Assembly: GCA_050742535.1 (NCBI GenBank)
Contig: JBOGIQ010000276.1
Coordinates: 1-8,262 of the forward strand
DNA length: 8,262 nucleotides
Reading direction: 5' to 3'
DNA from: Gp6-AA40 sp050742535
GTDB taxonomy: Bacteria > Acidobacteriota > Vicinamibacteria > Vicinamibacterales > UBA2999
Part shown: positions 6,117 through 8,262 of the stretch, piece after piece
How positions within the stretch are numbered: the stretch's first letter is position 1
How the letters are laid out: the number at the start of each line of letters is the position of its first letter
The notes under the pieces: generated by a model
Told to the model about the DNA's origin: nothing
Database searches by the model: none
Seen by the model: only the letters and a program-made list of their open reading frames with translations
Position numbers and translations under genes: made by a program

Positions 6117-7742
6117 TTATTGCTCTGGATTGAACGCGGCCAGCGAGAAGAGCCTGCTCGACGATTCGTGTGACGGAAGCGGCGCGAACGCGAACCGCTT
6201 CATCGCCTCGGTCCCCCACAGCGTCCCGACACCGACCAGGAGCTGGAGGTCCATGCGGACCGCGTCTGGAAGAACGGTCTCCGTGACCACCCGCTTCAGT
6301 TCCTCGCAGCTCGCCTCACTCACACGAATGTTCTGGCGACCGATGCGCACCAGGTGATCCGGGATCGGCGACGCCTGGACCAGCGTCTCCAGGATTCGGC
6401 TGCGCCAGTCCTCCGACAGTTGCGCAAACACGGCGCGGAACCACACGGTGCCGAGAAGTTTTCGAACCTCGGCACAGTTGAGCGGGATCGCGGACGTCGC
6501 GCCGTTCCTCGCGATCGCGAGCGCCGCAAGGTCGCGACGGTTCACGCCGAGGCAGAGTTCCCGAAACGTCTGAAACGACGTGGGAACGGGTGGCGGCGCG
6601 AGCGCGCCGCCGACCGCGATCGGCGCTGGTGCCGCCGCGGCCACGCTGTCTGCGGCGGCTGCGGCACGCGCTCTCGCGAAGGCCTGCGCCGGCGGCGGAA
6701 GGGGCACTCGATTGTCCAGCGGCCAATCGACGTCGAGCGGATCGTGAATCCCCGTGTGCTCGGCAAAGAGCGCGGTGACGCCCCATGGCCGCGGGCCATG
6801 CGAGGGTCTCGCGTACAGCGGATTGTAGACGCCCTCCTTCGCCTCCTCGGCGGCCCAGGCACCGAGACGACGTTTGATCTTGCCGTCGGCGATGTTCGAC
6901 CAGTCGCCCTGGATGCAGACGAGCGAGGTCCCGGCCGGCCTGGTGAACGAGCAGAAGCCGTTGTCCCAGCACTGCCGGCTGGCCTCGTCGATCTGGGCGT
7001 CGGTCGGATCGGCGCCTGGCGGCGGATCGAGTTCGCCAAAGCCGATGCGGAGTCGGCCGGGGCCCGCGCCCAGCGTGCAGAGATCGGAAGGGTCCACCTG
7101 CGACAGGTCCGACAGCACGTAGAGCAGGCCGCGCAGGCCGCGCGCGATCGGCACATTCATGCGTTCCCAGACGACCGATTGCGACGCCGGACTGGCCTGC
7201 GAATACCCGCGGTCGTTGAGGATTTCGATGAACCGGATGCGGGCGGCGTCGAACTGATCGACCACGTGCAGGGCATGATCGTAGCGGCGCTTGTCCACCT
7301 CATGCCATTCGAACGACGGCCTGACAAAGATCGGAATCACGAGCTTTCGCTGCTCGCGCGCGATCTGCGCGAGCGGAAACATCGTCCCCGCCCCGGTGCC
7401 TTTACCGCCGGTGCCGATCAGCACGATGACGGAGTAATCGCGGAAGAGCGCGGTGACCTCCGTCCGTGATTCCTCCAGCGCCTCGCGCGCCACGTCGGGG
7501 TTGTGCCGCGAACCAAGGTGCCGCGTCTTCCGTGCGCCGATCAGCAGGCGCTCTTCTGCCGGCACGTCGGCGACCGAGAACTCGTTCGTATCGAGAAACC
7601 GTGTCGTCAGCGCACGTCGAAGGCGTTCCGCGTATCGCGCGTCCGTTTTCTGGGCGAGCGCAACGTCCTGGCGAAACAACGTCTTGATCGACCGCAGGAT
7701 GTTGCCGCCGCCGCCACCGCTGCTCGCAAGAAGAATCTTCAC
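6117..7742 (-). CDS. FtsZ/tubulin-superfamily GTPase (tubulin-like family), with a novel-looking C-terminal domain
   Basis: This is a predicted GTP-binding, possibly polymerising cytoskeletal protein of 541 aa. The N-terminal strand and loop MKILLASSGGGGGN (1-14) match the FtsZ T1 region. The tubulin signature is GTGGKGTGAG (110-119), with Lys114 where a Gly is usual. ILNDRG (174-179) fits the FtsZ T6 NDRL. MNVPIARGLRGLLYVL (195-210) fits helix H7. SQVDPSDL (214-221) fits the T7 loop NVDFADV, retaining both aspartates (217, 220), and GRLRIGFGELD (229-239) fits the strand after it. Residues about 345-389 are a Pro/Ala-rich linker, then a mainly helical domain of about 150 aa that I do not recognise. 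No FtsZ-type C-terminal peptide is seen. GTG at 7742 is chosen because it overlaps the upstream gene's stop (GTGA) with AGGTGG just before; an ATG at 7796 would add residues inside that gene. It is not the division FtsZ. The pair resembles the FtsZ-like families that Makarova and Koonin linked to membrane remodelling. Confidence 0.88.
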   Translation of the reverse strand: MKILLASSGGGGGNILRSIKTLFRQDVALAQKTDARYAERLRRALTTRFLDTNEFSVADVPAEERLLIGARKTRHLGSRHNPDVAREALEESRTEVTALFRDYSVIVLIGTGGKGTGAGTMFPLAQIAREQRKLVIPIFVRPSFEWHEVDKRRYDHALHVVDQFDAARIRFIEILNDRGYSQASPASQSVVWERMNVPIARGLRGLLYVLSDLSQVDPSDLCTLGAGPGRLRIGFGELDPPPGADPTDAQIDEASRQCWDNGFCSFTRPAGTSLVCIQGDWSNIADGKIKRRLGAWAAEEAKEGVYNPLYARPSHGPRPWGVTALFAEHTGIHDPLDVDWPLDNRVPLPPPAQAFARARAAAAADSVAAAAPAPIAVGGALAPPPVPTSFQTFRELCLGVNRRDLAALAIARNGATSAIPLNCAEVRKLLGTVWFRAVFAQLSEDWRSRILETLVQASPIPDHLVRIGRQNIRVSEASCEELKRVVTETVLPDAVRMDLQLLVGVGTLWGTEAMKRFAFAPLPSHESSSRLFSLAAFNPEQ

Positions 7743-8161
7743 GTGCCACCTGCCTGTTTGGGGGAGACCTGCAGGTGCAGCGGCACGACGACCCACCGTC
7801 CCTGCGCATACAACGGTCCGGCTACGAACCGTTGATCCTCGAGCACCCGGAGTACTCGTTCGACGTCGTACTCGACGTTCTGCTTGTGATCGACGAGATT
7901 CGGGTATGGCCGTCCGCCGCGCGGAGCCAGCAGCACCTCGACCTGCCTCCGGTACGGGCGGACGCGCAGTCGCGCCTCGACGACCGGTTCGGAGAGACGG
8001 ACCCGCACCAGCGGCCGGGCGAACTCGTACACGAACCGCTCACCGAACCGCTGCAACGGCGCTCTGCGATCGCGAACATAGTCATGAAGACCCGAGACCA
8101 TCAGCGCGAGCGCCAGCGCCAACCCGATCCACAACATGACATCGTCGACTCCGCCTGTCAT
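7739..8161 (-). CDS. Small single-pass membrane protein, partner of the FtsZ-like GTPase
   Basis: This is a 140-residue protein with no family that I recognise. It has a short acidic N-terminus (MTGGVDDV), one hydrophobic segment at about 9-24 (MLWIGLALALALMVSG), a basic stretch (HDYVRDRR, 26-33) and a soluble C-terminal domain of about 100 residues, rich in Arg and Val, with predicted beta/alpha character (VRVRLSEPVVEARLRVRPY, QVEVLLAP, DVERVLRVLED, GRWVVVPLHLQV). By the positive-inside rule the N-terminus is outside and the domain is cytoplasmic, the topology of the FtsZ anchor ZipA, although no sequence similarity to ZipA is seen. Its TGA overlaps the GTPase start in GTGA, so the two are translationally coupled. 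ATG at 8161 is used; another in-frame ATG at 8137 is possible and would shorten the N-terminus by eight residues. The ribosome site is not clear. Confidence 0.75.
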   Translation of the reverse strand: MTGGVDDVMLWIGLALALALMVSGLHDYVRDRRAPLQRFGERFVYEFARPLVRVRLSEPVVEARLRVRPYRRQVEVLLAPRGGRPYPNLVDHKQNVEYDVERVLRVLEDQRFVAGPLYAQGRWVVVPLHLQVSPKQAGGT

Positions 8162-8262
8162 GACGCTCGGTTACCTCAACCTTTATTGCCGAGGATGTTC
8201 AGTCAGTCGTAGACGTGGGACGGTCGACGCGGGAACTACCGGTGGAAACAAGGCACGTGCCA
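8162..8262. other. Upstream region of the membrane protein/GTPase unit, with a palindrome at the window edge
   Basis: No gene is seen in these 101 bases. They should contain the promoter of the leftward two-gene unit, but no convincing -35/-10 pair is visible. On the - strand CAATAA near 8186-8191 is the most AT-rich spot, and GAGG lies 12 nt before the ATG, rather far for a ribosome site. GGCACGTGCC at 8252-8261 is a perfect 10-bp palindrome; the window ends next to it. Confidence 0.3.

Noticed and set aside
6354..7469. Long + strand open frame (371 codons) opposite the FtsZ-like gene
   Set aside because: It is antisense to a gene with clear superfamily motifs, is rich in Arg/Gly without recognisable domains, and has no ribosome site; GC-rich DNA keeps such frames open by chance.
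6117..7742. Calling the GTPase the cell-division FtsZ
   Set aside because: The nucleotide loop is altered, the C-terminal domain is foreign, the conserved FtsZ tail peptide is missing, and there are no division genes around it.
7743..7796. Longer N-terminus of the FtsZ-like protein from ATG at 7796
   Set aside because: The extra 18 residues lie within the membrane protein gene and come before the strand that normally opens the fold; GTG at 7742 gives a GTGA overlap and a nearby AGGTGG.
8252..8261. GGCACGTGCC palindrome at the right edge as a regulatory site
   Set aside because: A 10-bp GC-rich palindrome is expected by chance in this composition, and the window ends before its context can be judged; noted only as part of the upstream region.

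Overview
The window is uniformly GC-rich, gene-dense DNA from a Gram-negative-type bacterium. Signal peptides, a PEP-CTERM sorting tail, a YtrA-type GntR regulator next to an ABC exporter, and class C-like serine hydrolases together recall Acidobacteriota (for example Vicinamibacteria). That assignment is an inference from gene style; no rRNA or other marker gene is present. Eight protein genes are supported, five on the + strand and three on the - strand, converging near 5280. No tRNA, rRNA, CRISPR array or insertion sequence was seen.

Left half (about 55-5274, + strand): a compact operon. A small YtrA-type GntR repressor overlaps the gene for an ABC ATPase. The ATPase gene overlaps a permease gene by GTGA, and the permease gene overlaps a secreted serine hydrolase gene by ATGA. 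A secreted Fes/IroE-like alpha/beta-hydrolase follows 29 nt later. A perfect 7-9-7 inverted repeat sits on the probable promoter and start of the regulator gene, so the operon is probably autoregulated. The permease carries an unusual C-terminal extracytoplasmic domain of about 280 residues. The set looks like an envelope export or stress module that adds two periplasmic hydrolases to an exporter. Its substrate cannot be read from the sequence.

Right half (- strand): a stem-loop at 5295-5317 lies between the converging units. Next is a single PEP-CTERM protein gene (5291-5992) with its own leader, then a two-gene unit transcribed from about 8161 down to 6117. That unit encodes a 140-residue single-pass membrane protein and, overlapping it by GTGA, a 541-residue FtsZ/tubulin-superfamily GTPase. 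The GTPase has a G-K-G-T-G-A-G nucleotide loop and a T7 catalytic loop whose two aspartates are intact, but its C-terminal domain is unlike that of FtsZ. The pair resembles a GTPase filament plus membrane anchor and is the most interesting system here.
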